Shown in pieces: positions 29,050 through 37,423 of a stretch of 42,137 bases of DNA. A program made the position numbers and the translations under genes. Positions within the stretch are counted from its first letter, which is position 1; each line of letters begins with the position of its first letter. This stretch comes from Chloroflexota bacterium (GTDB lineage Bacteria > Chloroflexota > Dormibacteria > Aeolococcales > Aeolococcaceae): NCBI GenBank assembly GCA_005880445.1, contig VBGJ01000148.1, forward strand, positions 1-42,137, read 5' to 3'. The notes under the pieces were generated by a model, which saw nothing but the letters and a program-made list of their open reading frames with translations, did no database searches and was not told the origin of the DNA.

Positions 29050-29873
29050 CGCGTCGGTTCTGCCTGATCGGAGAGCGTGCCGGCACATCACTCAGCCCGC
29101 TGATGCACAACGCGGCGTTCCAAGCGCGCGGCATCGACGCGGTGTACGAGGGGTTCGATGTCGCACCGGAGCAACTGCCCCATGTGCTCGCGCAGCTCCG
29201 GTCCGGCGTCTACTCGGGCTGCAACGTCACCATGCCGTACAAGGCGGCGGTGGTAGCGGCGTGCGACTGGGTGGAGGGCGACGCAGAGCTGCTTGGCGTG
29301 GTGAACGCGATCACGGTCGAACAGGGAAAGCTGATCGGACAGAACACGGATGCCGAGGGTTTCGAGCTGGCGCTGAGTGTCCAAGGGTTGTGGCCGGTCG
29401 CCGGCTCCACCGCTCTGATCCTGGGCGCCGGCGGTGCCGCCGCGGCGGTCGCTCTGGCGCTGTTGCGCGCGCCAGCCGCTCGCATGGTGATCGCGGCGCG
29501 CCGCACAGAACCGGCGGTCCATCTCGCGGAACGCGTTGCGGCCGGTGCGCGAGTCGATGTGCTCCCCTGGGAAAGGGTGGCAGTGCAGCCCGCTGCGGAG
29601 GGCGCCGACGTTGTCGTCAACGCGACCCCCGCGGGTGTCGCGGAGCTCCCGCTGAGCGTTCACCGTCTCCCACTCTCGTGTACGGTCGCCGACGTGCGCT
29701 ACCGTCCGCGACCCGTCGACCTGGTGGCCGCCGCCACCGACGCCGGGCTTCGTGCCTGCGACGGCCTGGAGATGCTGCTGCAGCAGGGCATGCTCTGCTT
29801 CGAGCGCTGGACGGGCGAGGCGCCCCCGTGGGAGGACGCCCGGGCGGCTCTGCACACGGCAGCCGGCGCGTGA
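29046..29873 (+). CDS. aroE: Shikimate dehydrogenase
   Basis: LIGERAGTSLSPLMHNAAFQARGIDAVYEGFDV...GCNVTMPYKAAVV...GQNTDAEGF...LILGAGGAAAAVALALL...DGLEMLLQQG. Confidence 0.95.
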   Translation: MTRRFCLIGERAGTSLSPLMHNAAFQARGIDAVYEGFDVAPEQLPHVLAQLRSGVYSGCNVTMPYKAAVVAACDWVEGDAELLGVVNAITVEQGKLIGQNTDAEGFELALSVQGLWPVAGSTALILGAGGAAAAVALALLRAPAARMVIAARRTEPAVHLAERVAAGARVDVLPWERVAVQPAAEGADVVVNATPAGVAELPLSVHRLPLSCTVADVRYRPRPVDLVAAATDAGLRACDGLEMLLQQGMLCFERWTGEAPPWEDARAALHTAAGA

Positions 29874-30622
29874 ACCCGCTGTTGGTGGTGGGCGCGGCCG
29901 CCGCAGGCGCGGTCGTCGGCCTGGGGTCGGGCCGGCTGGCGGTGCAGCTGGAGCGGATCGAGCGGCTCCGTGAGGAGGAGGACGAGGAACGGCTCGAGTA
30001 CGAGCGCGATGTCGCGGCCGCAGCGGCGACGACACGCGAAGCCGGCGATGATCCACCGGCGGCCGAGCCATGGATCGGGGAGCGCTACGGGTGGACGTGG
30101 CTGGAGCGTGTGCTGTCACCCGTGCTCACGGCGGCCGGATTCACCATCTTCGTCGCGCACGGCAGCGCAGGTGTGGGATTGCTCATCCAACTGGTGTGGC
30201 TCGCGGTGTTCGTCCACATCGTGGCCTTCGACCTGAAGCATCGCCTCATCCTCAATCGACTCACATATCCCGCGATCCTCATCGCGCTGGCGGTGTCGCC
30301 GGTGTCCGCGGGATTGAACCTCGAGCGCGCCGCGATCGGCTGTGCCGGCGTCGCGCTGTTCTTCTTTTTGCAGAACGTACTCTCACGCGGCAGCATCGGT
30401 CTTGGCGACGCGAAATTGGGAGCGCTCGTCGGCGCGGTGACCGGCGCGGGACCTGATCCGGCCCACATCGGCGCGGTCTACGCCGTGATCTACGCAATTC
30501 TTCTCGGTGGAGCGACCGCGCTCGTGCTGCTCGTCCTGCGCGTGCGCCGGCTGAAAGATCCGATTCCATATGGTCCGTTTCTTTGCGCAGGCGCGGCCAT
30601 CATTCTGTACCAAGGTCCATAG
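29870..30622 (+). CDS. Prepilin peptidase (A24 family, PilD/TadV-like aspartyl protease)
   Basis: Catalytic motifs AFDLKHRLILNRLTYP and SIGLGDAKLGALVG (GxGD); multi-TM. GTG 29870; ORF-track start 29261 is over-extended. Confidence 0.88.
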   Translation: MNPLLVVGAAAAGAVVGLGSGRLAVQLERIERLREEEDEERLEYERDVAAAAATTREAGDDPPAAEPWIGERYGWTWLERVLSPVLTAAGFTIFVAHGSAGVGLLIQLVWLAVFVHIVAFDLKHRLILNRLTYPAILIALAVSPVSAGLNLERAAIGCAGVALFFFLQNVLSRGSIGLGDAKLGALVGAVTGAGPDPAHIGAVYAVIYAILLGGATALVLLVLRVRRLKDPIPYGPFLCAGAAIILYQGP

Positions 30623-30647
30623 CAGGTTCGAGATTCGAGGAAGCACG

Positions 30648-31169
30648 ATGTCCGCACAGTTGATGCCGGGAGAGCGCCCCCTTCTCGTGGCGCGCCAGCA
30701 CTGGTCCGTGGTCGCGCCGCCGTTGGGGGCGGCGCTGGCCGCGCTCGTCATCGGCATCGTCATCCTGGTGCTGATCCCCGCCGCGATAGCAGGATTCGGC
30801 ACGGGTGGAGTCAAACTGACCGCCGGCATCCTGCTCGGGGTGTTCGCGTTCGGATGGGCGGGTCTCGTATACCTCCGCTGGCGCTTCCAGAAATACACTC
30901 TGACCGATCGGCGCATCGTGCTCGAACGTGGCGTGCTGTCGCGCTTGACGGAGTCGATATCGCTTGATCGCATCCAGAACACAGTGATCCGGAGGCCGCT
31001 TGGCGACCGGGTCATCGGCGCGGGTCACATCGACATCGAGTCAGCGGGCCGGGACGGGACCGAGACCCTGCACCGCATCCCCGACGCGGAGACGTTCTAC
31101 GCAACCCTGCTGCAGGCGATCGACTCGCTTCGCCTGGGGCCGGCGCACGCGATGAGCCAGGGGATCTGA
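30648..31169 (+). CDS. PH domain-containing (bPH2-type) membrane protein
   Basis: Two TM segments then LRWRFQKYTLTDRRIVLERGVLSRLTESISLDRIQNTVIRRPLGDRVIGAGHIDIESAGRDGTETLHRIPDAE. Confidence 0.85.
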   Translation: MSAQLMPGERPLLVARQHWSVVAPPLGAALAALVIGIVILVLIPAAIAGFGTGGVKLTAGILLGVFAFGWAGLVYLRWRFQKYTLTDRRIVLERGVLSRLTESISLDRIQNTVIRRPLGDRVIGAGHIDIESAGRDGTETLHRIPDAETFYATLLQAIDSLRLGPAHAMSQGI

Positions 31170-31185
31170 GCACCGCCCCAGGGCG

Positions 31186-31377
31186 TCAAGCCGGTCGGTG
31201 CGGCGATGCCCGGCGCGCCAGCTCCTCGACGCGTCGCCTGGCCTCGGCGCTCGTGGTCTCCTCGCCCGCGAGGATCACCTCACGGTAGACGCAGATCGCG
31301 GTGACGGCGTCGCCGTTGAGCTCGAACATCCGGGCGACGCGCATCAGCTGTTGCGGCGCGGCGCGTGGGTCGTGCAC
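31186..31377 (-). CDS. Small TPR-like/helical hypothetical protein
   Basis: 63 aa with GTG start: MHDPRAAPQQLMRVARMFELNGDAVTAICVYREVILAGEETTSAEARRRVEELARRASPHRPA; fills the gap between the PH gene and aroC, divergent from aroC. Confidence 0.5.
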   Translation of the reverse strand: MHDPRAAPQQLMRVARMFELNGDAVTAICVYREVILAGEETTSAEARRRVEELARRASPHRPA

Positions 31378-31390
31378 GACCGGGAGTGTC

Positions 31391-31419
31391 CCGCCGCTCG
31401 GCGGACGGAGGGCGGACGG
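31391..31419. repeat. Inverted plus direct repeat cluster upstream of aroC
   Basis: CCGCCG CT CGGCGG (31391-31404) overlapping a GGCGGACGG direct repeat (31400-31408, 31411-31419; 11-nt period). Confidence 0.6.
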
Positions 31420-31431
31420 TGGGTTCGCACA

Positions 31432-31437
31432 TAGAAT
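31432..31437 (+). promoter_or_regulatory. Putative -10 (TAGAAT) of a leaderless aroC operon transcript
   Basis: TAGAAT ends 9 nt before the GTG start at 31447. Confidence 0.5.
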
Positions 31438-31446
31438 CGGGCCAGA

Positions 31447-32607
31447 GTGCTTCGATTTCTCACCGCCGGCGAATCACACGGCCCTCAGCTCACGGTCGTA
31501 ATCGATGGCGTGCCTGCGGGGCTGCGCCTCGACGCCCGCCGCGACATCGACATCGACCTGGAGCGGCGGCAGCGCGGCCACGGCCGGGGCAAGCGCCAGC
31601 AGATCGAGCGGGATTCCGCCCAGTTCACGAGCGGCGTTCGCGGCGGCCGCACGCTCGGGTCACCGATCACGCTGGTCGTCGCCAACCGTGACTGGGAGAA
31701 CTGGAAGGGGCCGATGCAGGTCGACGATCGCGACTTCAAGGCCAAGCGGGTCACCCGCGTGCGCCCAGGACACGCCGACCTGGCCGGTGCCCTCAAGTAC
31801 GGATTCGACGACGCCCGCAACGTGCTGGAGCGCGCCAGTGCTCGCGAGACGGCGGCGCGGGTCGCGGTGGGCGCGGTGGCCAGGGCGCTGCTGCGCACAA
31901 TCGGCGTCGACCTGCACTCGTACGTGCAGCGCATCGGCGAGGTGGCGTTGACCGAGCCGACCGGCGGCGACGTGGACTGGAGCGCGGTGGAGGCATCGCC
32001 GGTGCGCTGCCCGGAGGGCGACGCGAGCCGGCGAATGGTCGAGGCCATCGACGCCGCTCGCGATGCCGGCGACACGCTGGGCGGCACCGCGTATGTCGTC
32101 GCGCGCGGGGTTCCAGCCGGACTTGGCAGCTACGTGCAGTGGGACCGCCGCCTTGACGGGCTCGTCGCTCAGGCGCTGTGCAGCATTCCGTCGGTCAAGG
32201 GAGTGGAGATCGGCGCGGCGGTGTGTGCGGCCCGGTCACGTGGGTCGACGGTGCATGACGTGCCGCGGTTCGACGCGGGACGCGGATTCCACCATCTCAC
32301 CAACCGGCAGGGCGGTATGACCGGAGGCGTGAGCAACGGCGAGGACGTGTGGGCGCTGGTGCACTTCAAGCCCATCTCCACCCTCCTGCAGCCGCTGCGC
32401 AGCGTCGACATGGCGACCGGTGAGGAGATCAACGCGCACTACGAGCGGAGCGACGTGTGCGTCGTGCCTGCCGGCGCGGTGGTGGCCGAAGCGATGCTCG
32501 CGTGGGTCGTCGCGGTCGCCGCGACCGAGAAGTTCGGTGGCGACACCCTCTCGGAGTTCCGGTCGGCAGCGCGGGCGCATCGCCGCGCGGTGCAGCGACT
32601 GCGATGA
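31447..32607 (+). CDS. aroC: Chorismate synthase
   Basis: LRFLTAGESHGPQLTVVIDGVPAGL...RRQRGHGRGKRQQIE...RPGHADLAGALKYGFDDARNVLERASARETAARVAVGAVAR...GGMTGGVSNGEDV. Confidence 0.97.
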   Translation: MLRFLTAGESHGPQLTVVIDGVPAGLRLDARRDIDIDLERRQRGHGRGKRQQIERDSAQFTSGVRGGRTLGSPITLVVANRDWENWKGPMQVDDRDFKAKRVTRVRPGHADLAGALKYGFDDARNVLERASARETAARVAVGAVARALLRTIGVDLHSYVQRIGEVALTEPTGGDVDWSAVEASPVRCPEGDASRRMVEAIDAARDAGDTLGGTAYVVARGVPAGLGSYVQWDRRLDGLVAQALCSIPSVKGVEIGAAVCAARSRGSTVHDVPRFDAGRGFHHLTNRQGGMTGGVSNGEDVWALVHFKPISTLLQPLRSVDMATGEEINAHYERSDVCVVPAGAVVAEAMLAWVVAVAATEKFGGDTLSEFRSAARAHRRAVQRLR

Positions 32608-34181
32608 GCGAGATCCATGCGGTTGCGCTCACGGGGCTGCCCGGCAGCGGCAAGTCTTCCGTCGGCCGTGTCCTGGCGGAGCAGCTCCGGTGGTCGTGCG
32701 TGGACCTCGACGACGAGATCGCATCGCACGCAGGGCGTCCCATCGCGGCGATCTTCGACGAGCTCGGCGAGCCGGCGTTCCGCGATCTCGAGCTCGCCGC
32801 GATGCGGCGCGCCCTGATGTCGGAGCAGCCGGTGGTGATCGCGTGCGGCGGCGGGCTGATCGCCGAGGAACAGGCACGGCGCGAGCTGCTCGCGCGCGCG
32901 TACGTCGTCTGGCTCGACGCGTCCGACGCTGTGCTGAGCGATCGACTCGGCGACCGCAGCGGCAGGCCGCTGCTCCGAGAGGGCCCCGAGGCCGCACTGA
33001 CGGGACTCCGTGCGGACCGCCAGCGCTGGTACTCGCTCGCGCATCTTCGCGTCGACGCGAGTGCTCCGGTGCCGGTGACGGCACGGCGAATCGCCGTCGC
33101 CATCGGCGGCAGCGTGAGCGTGCCGGCCCCCGGCCGGACCTACCTCGTGGCCGTGCGACCCGGCGCGCTGCTCGATGTCAGCCTGCACGTGCCAGGCGGC
33201 GCCGGGCGCGTGGCAGTCGTCACCGACAGGCGCGTGCGCCCCGCCGCGCGAAGGCTGGCGACAGGGATACGCGCGACGGGTCGCCGGGTCACGGTCATGG
33301 GTGTCGCCGGTGGAGAGCGTCTCAAGACGTGGCCGGCGGCCGGCCGCCTCGTCCGGCAGCTGTCGGCCGCGGGCCTGCGGCGGCACGATTGCGTGATCGC
33401 CCTCGGCGGCGGCACGGTCGGGGACGTCACCGGCTTCGCTGCCGCCACCTACCTCCGCGGCATCGCGTGGATCAACGTCCCGACGACGCTCCTCGCGATG
33501 GTCGACAGCGCGGTCGGTGGGAAGACCGGTGTGAACCTGCCTCGTGGCAAGAATCTCGCGGGCGCCTTCTGGCAGCCGCGCGCCGTGGTCTGCGACCCAG
33601 AGCTGCTGATGTCGCTCAGCACCCGCGCGTACCGCGCAGCTCTTGCCGAGATTGTCAAATACGCGATGATCGCCGAGGATGGCCTCGTCGCCTTGCTCGA
33701 TGATCGACTCGAGCGTTTGCTCAGTCGCGATGCCGAGGTGATCGCGGAAGCCGTCCGCCGATCCTTGGCCATCAAGGCGCACGTGGTCGCCGCGGATGAG
33801 CGGGATACCGGGCTCCGCGCGATCCTCAACTACGGTCACACTGTGGGTCATGCATTGGAGGCAGCGACTGGTTTCGGCGAGGATCTCAATCACGGCGAGG
33901 CGATTGCCGCGGGCATGCGCGTGGCGGGAAAGCTCAGCGTGGGCGCGCTCGGTTGCCCTGCGCCGCACATCGCGTGGCAGGACGAGGTGCTCCGGCGTGC
34001 GGGGCTCGACCGCATCCCTCGCGTCGACCCATCGGCGGTGATGCGATCGATGGCCGCAGACAAGAAAGCACAGGACGACGGTGTGGGTTGGGTCCTGCTG
34101 GAACGCCGCGGGCGCCCGCGTTTTGGCCAGCTCGTGCCAGAAGAGGCGGTGTGCACAGCGCTCAGCCAGGTCCTGGCATGA
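32604..34181 (+). CDS. aroKB: Bifunctional shikimate kinase / 3-dehydroquinate synthase fusion
   Basis: N-terminal AVALTGLPGSGKSSVGRVLAEQL...DLDDEIA...VIACGGGLI; C-terminal VIALGGGTVGDVTGFAAATYLRGIAWINVPTTLLAMVDSAVGGKTGVN...AILNYGHTVGHALE...NHGEAIAAGM in one continuous frame. Confidence 0.95.
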   Translation: MSEIHAVALTGLPGSGKSSVGRVLAEQLRWSCVDLDDEIASHAGRPIAAIFDELGEPAFRDLELAAMRRALMSEQPVVIACGGGLIAEEQARRELLARAYVVWLDASDAVLSDRLGDRSGRPLLREGPEAALTGLRADRQRWYSLAHLRVDASAPVPVTARRIAVAIGGSVSVPAPGRTYLVAVRPGALLDVSLHVPGGAGRVAVVTDRRVRPAARRLATGIRATGRRVTVMGVAGGERLKTWPAAGRLVRQLSAAGLRRHDCVIALGGGTVGDVTGFAAATYLRGIAWINVPTTLLAMVDSAVGGKTGVNLPRGKNLAGAFWQPRAVVCDPELLMSLSTRAYRAALAEIVKYAMIAEDGLVALLDDRLERLLSRDAEVIAEAVRRSLAIKAHVVAADERDTGLRAILNYGHTVGHALEAATGFGEDLNHGEAIAAGMRVAGKLSVGALGCPAPHIAWQDEVLRRAGLDRIPRVDPSAVMRSMAADKKAQDDGVGWVLLERRGRPRFGQLVPEEAVCTALSQVLA

Positions 34182-34639
34182 CCAGGATCTTGGTGCTCAA
34201 CGGGCCGAACCTCGGGACGCTCGGCACCCGCGAGCCCAAGCTGTACGGCACTGCCACGCTGGCCGACATCGAGTCCGCGGTGAGAGAGCGTGCCGCGGAG
34301 CTCGGCGTCATCCTCCGTTTCGCGCAGAGCAATCACGAGGGAGAGCTGATCGACATCCTCGAAGCCGAGCGATCGCGGGCTGACGGCTGTGTCATCAATC
34401 CCGGCGGCCTGAGCCACACGAGCCTCGCGCTTGCCGACGCTCTGCGCGCCTTCTCCCGCCCGGTGATCGAGGTGCACATCACGAACATCTACGCGCGAGA
34501 GCCGGACCGGCGCGTCTCGCGCACCGCGGAGGCCGCCACGGGCGTGGTCGCCGGCCTCGGGGCCGACGGCTACGTGCTCGCGCTGGAGGGCCTGACCCGG
34601 CTGCTGACCGGCGTGGCGGTGCGGGCCGAGAGCGGATGA
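34178..34639 (+). CDS. aroQ: 3-dehydroquinate dehydratase, type II
   Basis: MTRILVLNGPNLGTLGTREPKLYG...QSNHEGELID...INPGGLSHTSLALADAL...EVHITNIYARE. Confidence 0.96.
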   Translation: MTRILVLNGPNLGTLGTREPKLYGTATLADIESAVRERAAELGVILRFAQSNHEGELIDILEAERSRADGCVINPGGLSHTSLALADALRAFSRPVIEVHITNIYAREPDRRVSRTAEAATGVVAGLGADGYVLALEGLTRLLTGVAVRAESG

Positions 34640-35193
34640 TCACCGCCGGCGACCTGCGACCGGGGAACACCGTGGCCCGCGGCCGAGACCTGCTCCAGGT
34701 GCTCGATTTCGCGCACGTGAAGCAGGGTCGCGGCACCGCATTCGTGCGGACGAAGCTCAAGAACCTCGCCAGCGGAGCCGTCACCGAGGAGACATTCCGG
34801 CCGGAGGAGAAATTCGGCCGCGTGCGCATCGAACGCACGGAGGCTCAATATCTCTACCGAGACGGCGACAATTACGTGGTCATGGACACAACCACGTTCG
34901 ATCAATTCCCACTGCCACCGTCGCTGCTCGGCGAGGCGGTGAACTATCTGAAGGAGAGCGACTCGGTGTTCCTGCTCCAGTACGAGGGACGCATTCTCGG
35001 TGTGGAGCTGCCGACCGCCGTCGAGCTGGCGGTCACGGAGACCGAGCCGGGCTTCAAGGGCGACACGGCCAACGCCGCGTTCAAGCCGGCGACGCTCGAG
35101 ACCGGCCTGGTCGTCGACGTGCCGCTGTTCGTCAATCAGGGAGACCGCGTGCGCGTCGACACGCGCAGTGGTCGCTATCTGGAGCGCGCATGA
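34636..35193 (+). CDS. efp: Translation elongation factor P (Arg at the loop tip)
   Basis: MITAGDLRPGNTVARGRDLLQVLDFAHVKQGRGTAFVRTKLKNLASGAVTEETFRPEEKF...; three-domain EF-P length and C-terminal VPLFVNQGDRVRVDTRSGRYLERA. Confidence 0.96.
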   Translation: MITAGDLRPGNTVARGRDLLQVLDFAHVKQGRGTAFVRTKLKNLASGAVTEETFRPEEKFGRVRIERTEAQYLYRDGDNYVVMDTTTFDQFPLPPSLLGEAVNYLKESDSVFLLQYEGRILGVELPTAVELAVTETEPGFKGDTANAAFKPATLETGLVVDVPLFVNQGDRVRVDTRSGRYLERA

Positions 35194-35582
35194 TGCCCGA
35201 CCCGTCCAGCGCCGGCGGTTCCCTGCAGCTCGGCGACGCGAATGGGCGCTCCCCTCTGGGGACGACCCGCGTCGCCAACGAGGTGGTGGCGTCCATAGCC
35301 GCACTCGCCGCGCTTCAGGTGGCCGGCGTGCACGCCATGTATCACCCGGGTTCGCAGCCGATCGAACGCATCGTGCGCCGGTCTCAGGCGCATCGAGGGG
35401 TGCGCGTCGAGCTCGTCGATGACGCGCTGCGACTCGACATGTTCATCGTGATGGAAGCCGGCGGCAGCGTGCCCGCCGTGGGCGCTGAGATACAGCGCCG
35501 CGTCGTGGATGCGGTGGATCGCATGCTCGACCTGCGCGTCGCCGAGGCCAACGTGTTCGTCAGCGAGGTCGTCTTCACGTGA
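35190..35582 (+). CDS. Asp23/Gls24 family envelope stress response protein
   Basis: TTRVANEVVASIAALAALQVAGVHAM...VRVELVDDALRLDMFIVMEAGGSVPAVGAEIQRRVVDAVDRMLDLRVAEANVFVSEVVF; usual position efp-asp23-nusB. Confidence 0.9.
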   Translation: MMPDPSSAGGSLQLGDANGRSPLGTTRVANEVVASIAALAALQVAGVHAMYHPGSQPIERIVRRSQAHRGVRVELVDDALRLDMFIVMEAGGSVPAVGAEIQRRVVDAVDRMLDLRVAEANVFVSEVVFT

Positions 35583-36004
35583 CCACCGCGACTCACGGCG
35601 CGGGACGGAGGCGTCGGGGTCGCGAGCTGGCGCTTCGGGTCCTGTTCGAGCTGGAGGGTACGGTCAAGGACGCGAACTGGGCGCTCGACTATCAGTCCCG
35701 TGACCTCGGCGCCACACCAGACGTGGTGGCGTTCGGGCGCCGCATCGTCATCGGCTGTCTGGCGCACATCTCCGCCGTCGACTCGGCGATAGCCGACGCC
35801 AGCGAGAACTGGGCGCTGACCGATCTCGGAAAGGTGGAACGCGCGGTCCTGCGTCTCGGCACGTATGAGCTGCTGTTCGAAAAGGAGACGCCGGTGGCGG
35901 TGGTCATCGACGAGTCGGTGGAGCTTGCGAAAGCGTACGCGGGCGAGGAGGCCGTGCAGTTCGTGAACGGAGTGCTGGGCCACGTTGCCCGCCAGCGCGT
36001 GTGA
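35579..36004 (+). CDS. nusB: Transcription antitermination factor NusB
   Basis: GRELALRVLFELE...LGKVERAVLRLGTYELLFEKETPVAVVIDESVELAKAYAGEEAVQFVNGVLGHVAR. GTG start. Confidence 0.94.
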   Translation: MTTATHGAGRRRRGRELALRVLFELEGTVKDANWALDYQSRDLGATPDVVAFGRRIVIGCLAHISAVDSAIADASENWALTDLGKVERAVLRLGTYELLFEKETPVAVVIDESVELAKAYAGEEAVQFVNGVLGHVARQRV

Positions 36005-36014
36005 GGAGCCCCAC

Positions 36015-37355
36015 ATGACGAGAGCGCCGTATTCGGTGAGCGACTTCACCACGCTGGTGCGCGACGCGCTCGCGGTGCGGCCCGAGCTCGAGGACGTTCT
36101 TGTCGAGGGCGAGGTGAGCAACCTGAAGCCGCACTCGTCCGGTCATCTGTACTTCACGCTTAAGGACTCGCGCGCTCAGCTTTCGTGCGTTTGCTTTCGC
36201 AGCAACGCGCTGCGCATCCCGTTCAAGCCTGAGAACGGCATGACCGTGGTGGCGCATGGCGCGGTGCAGGTGTACGAGGCGCAGGGGCGCTACCAGCTGT
36301 ATGTCGACCGAATGGATCCCAGCGGCGTCGGCGCTCTCGCGCTGGCCATCGAGCAACTGAAGCGCGCGCTCGGGGCGGCGGGTCTGTTCGACGAGCGCCA
36401 CAAGCGTCCGCTGCCGCTGCTGCCGCGCCGGGTGGTCGTTGTCACGTCACGCACCGGAGCCGCCCTCCGTGATGTCTACACGGTGATGACGCGGCGTGCG
36501 CCTGGCATCGACATCGTCCTCTCGCCGGCGACGGTGCAGGGGGAGGGCGCGGCCGAGACGATAGCGAGGGCGATCCAGCGGGCCGACCAGGTGGCCGGTG
36601 CCGGCGTGATCCTGTTGGTTCGTGGCGGCGGCGCGCTCGAAGACCTGATGCCCTTCAACACCGAGGCGGTGGCGCGTGCGATCCGAGCGGCCCGGCTGCC
36701 GGTGGTCACGGGGATCGGACACGAGACCGACACGACGATCGCCGATCTGGCGGCCGATCGGCGCGCAGCCACGCCGTCGGCGGCGGCCGAGCTCGTCGCC
36801 CCCAGCGCCGCAGCGCTGCACGGAGAGCTCGCAGGATGGACGCTCCGTCTGGGCCAGGGCGTCCGTGCCGGCGTGCTGCAGCATCGCCGGCGCCTCGACG
36901 CGACGGCGGCCAGGCTCGAGCGTCTCTCGCCCGGTCACCGTGTGGGTGGAATGAGGCAGGACCTGGATCGCCGCGCGGATCTGCTGCGCCACGCATTGCT
37001 GCTCGAGATCACCGCCAAACGGCGGCGTCTCGACGCCGCGCGGGGCGGCCTGCGGGAGCATCAGCCGGCCCATCGCCTCGCCGCCGCCCGGGCCTCCATC
37101 GGGCGATACGGCGAGCGGCTGGTCGCGGCGGGTCATCGCCAGGTCGAGACCCGGCGCGGCGCACTCGAGGCGCGCGGAGCCCGCCTCGACGCGCTCTCGC
37201 CCCGGCGGACGCTGGAGCGCGGCTATTCGATCACGCTCGACTCCGGCCGGCGGGTCGTCACCACGTCCGAAGCAGTGCGACCCGGCGAGCGCATCCGTAC
37301 AGTCCTCAGCAGCGGTGAGGTGGACAGTGACGTGGTCGAGCGGCATGACCGGTGA
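36015..37355 (+). CDS. xseA: Exodeoxyribonuclease VII large subunit
   Basis: YSVSDFTTLVRDAL...VLVEGEVSNLKPHSSGHLYFTLKDSRAQLSCVCFR...VVVVTSRTGAALRDV...ILLVRGGGALEDLMPFNTEAVARAI...PVVTGIGHETDTTIADLAADRRAATPSAAAEL. Confidence 0.96.
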   Translation: MTRAPYSVSDFTTLVRDALAVRPELEDVLVEGEVSNLKPHSSGHLYFTLKDSRAQLSCVCFRSNALRIPFKPENGMTVVAHGAVQVYEAQGRYQLYVDRMDPSGVGALALAIEQLKRALGAAGLFDERHKRPLPLLPRRVVVVTSRTGAALRDVYTVMTRRAPGIDIVLSPATVQGEGAAETIARAIQRADQVAGAGVILLVRGGGALEDLMPFNTEAVARAIRAARLPVVTGIGHETDTTIADLAADRRAATPSAAAELVAPSAAALHGELAGWTLRLGQGVRAGVLQHRRRLDATAARLERLSPGHRVGGMRQDLDRRADLLRHALLLEITAKRRRLDAARGGLREHQPAHRLAAARASIGRYGERLVAAGHRQVETRRGALEARGARLDALSPRRTLERGYSITLDSGRRVVTTSEAVRPGERIRTVLSSGEVDSDVVERHDR

Positions 37356-37423
37356 CGGCCGGATCGAACGGATGTACGATACGACGATGGTGCGAACACC
37401 GGCATGAGCACGGTCGAGCCTGA

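Noticed and set aside
29261-29869. N-terminal extension of the prepilin peptidase ORF
   Set aside because: Out-of-frame reading of aroE; true start is the GTG at 29870 overlapping the aroE stop.
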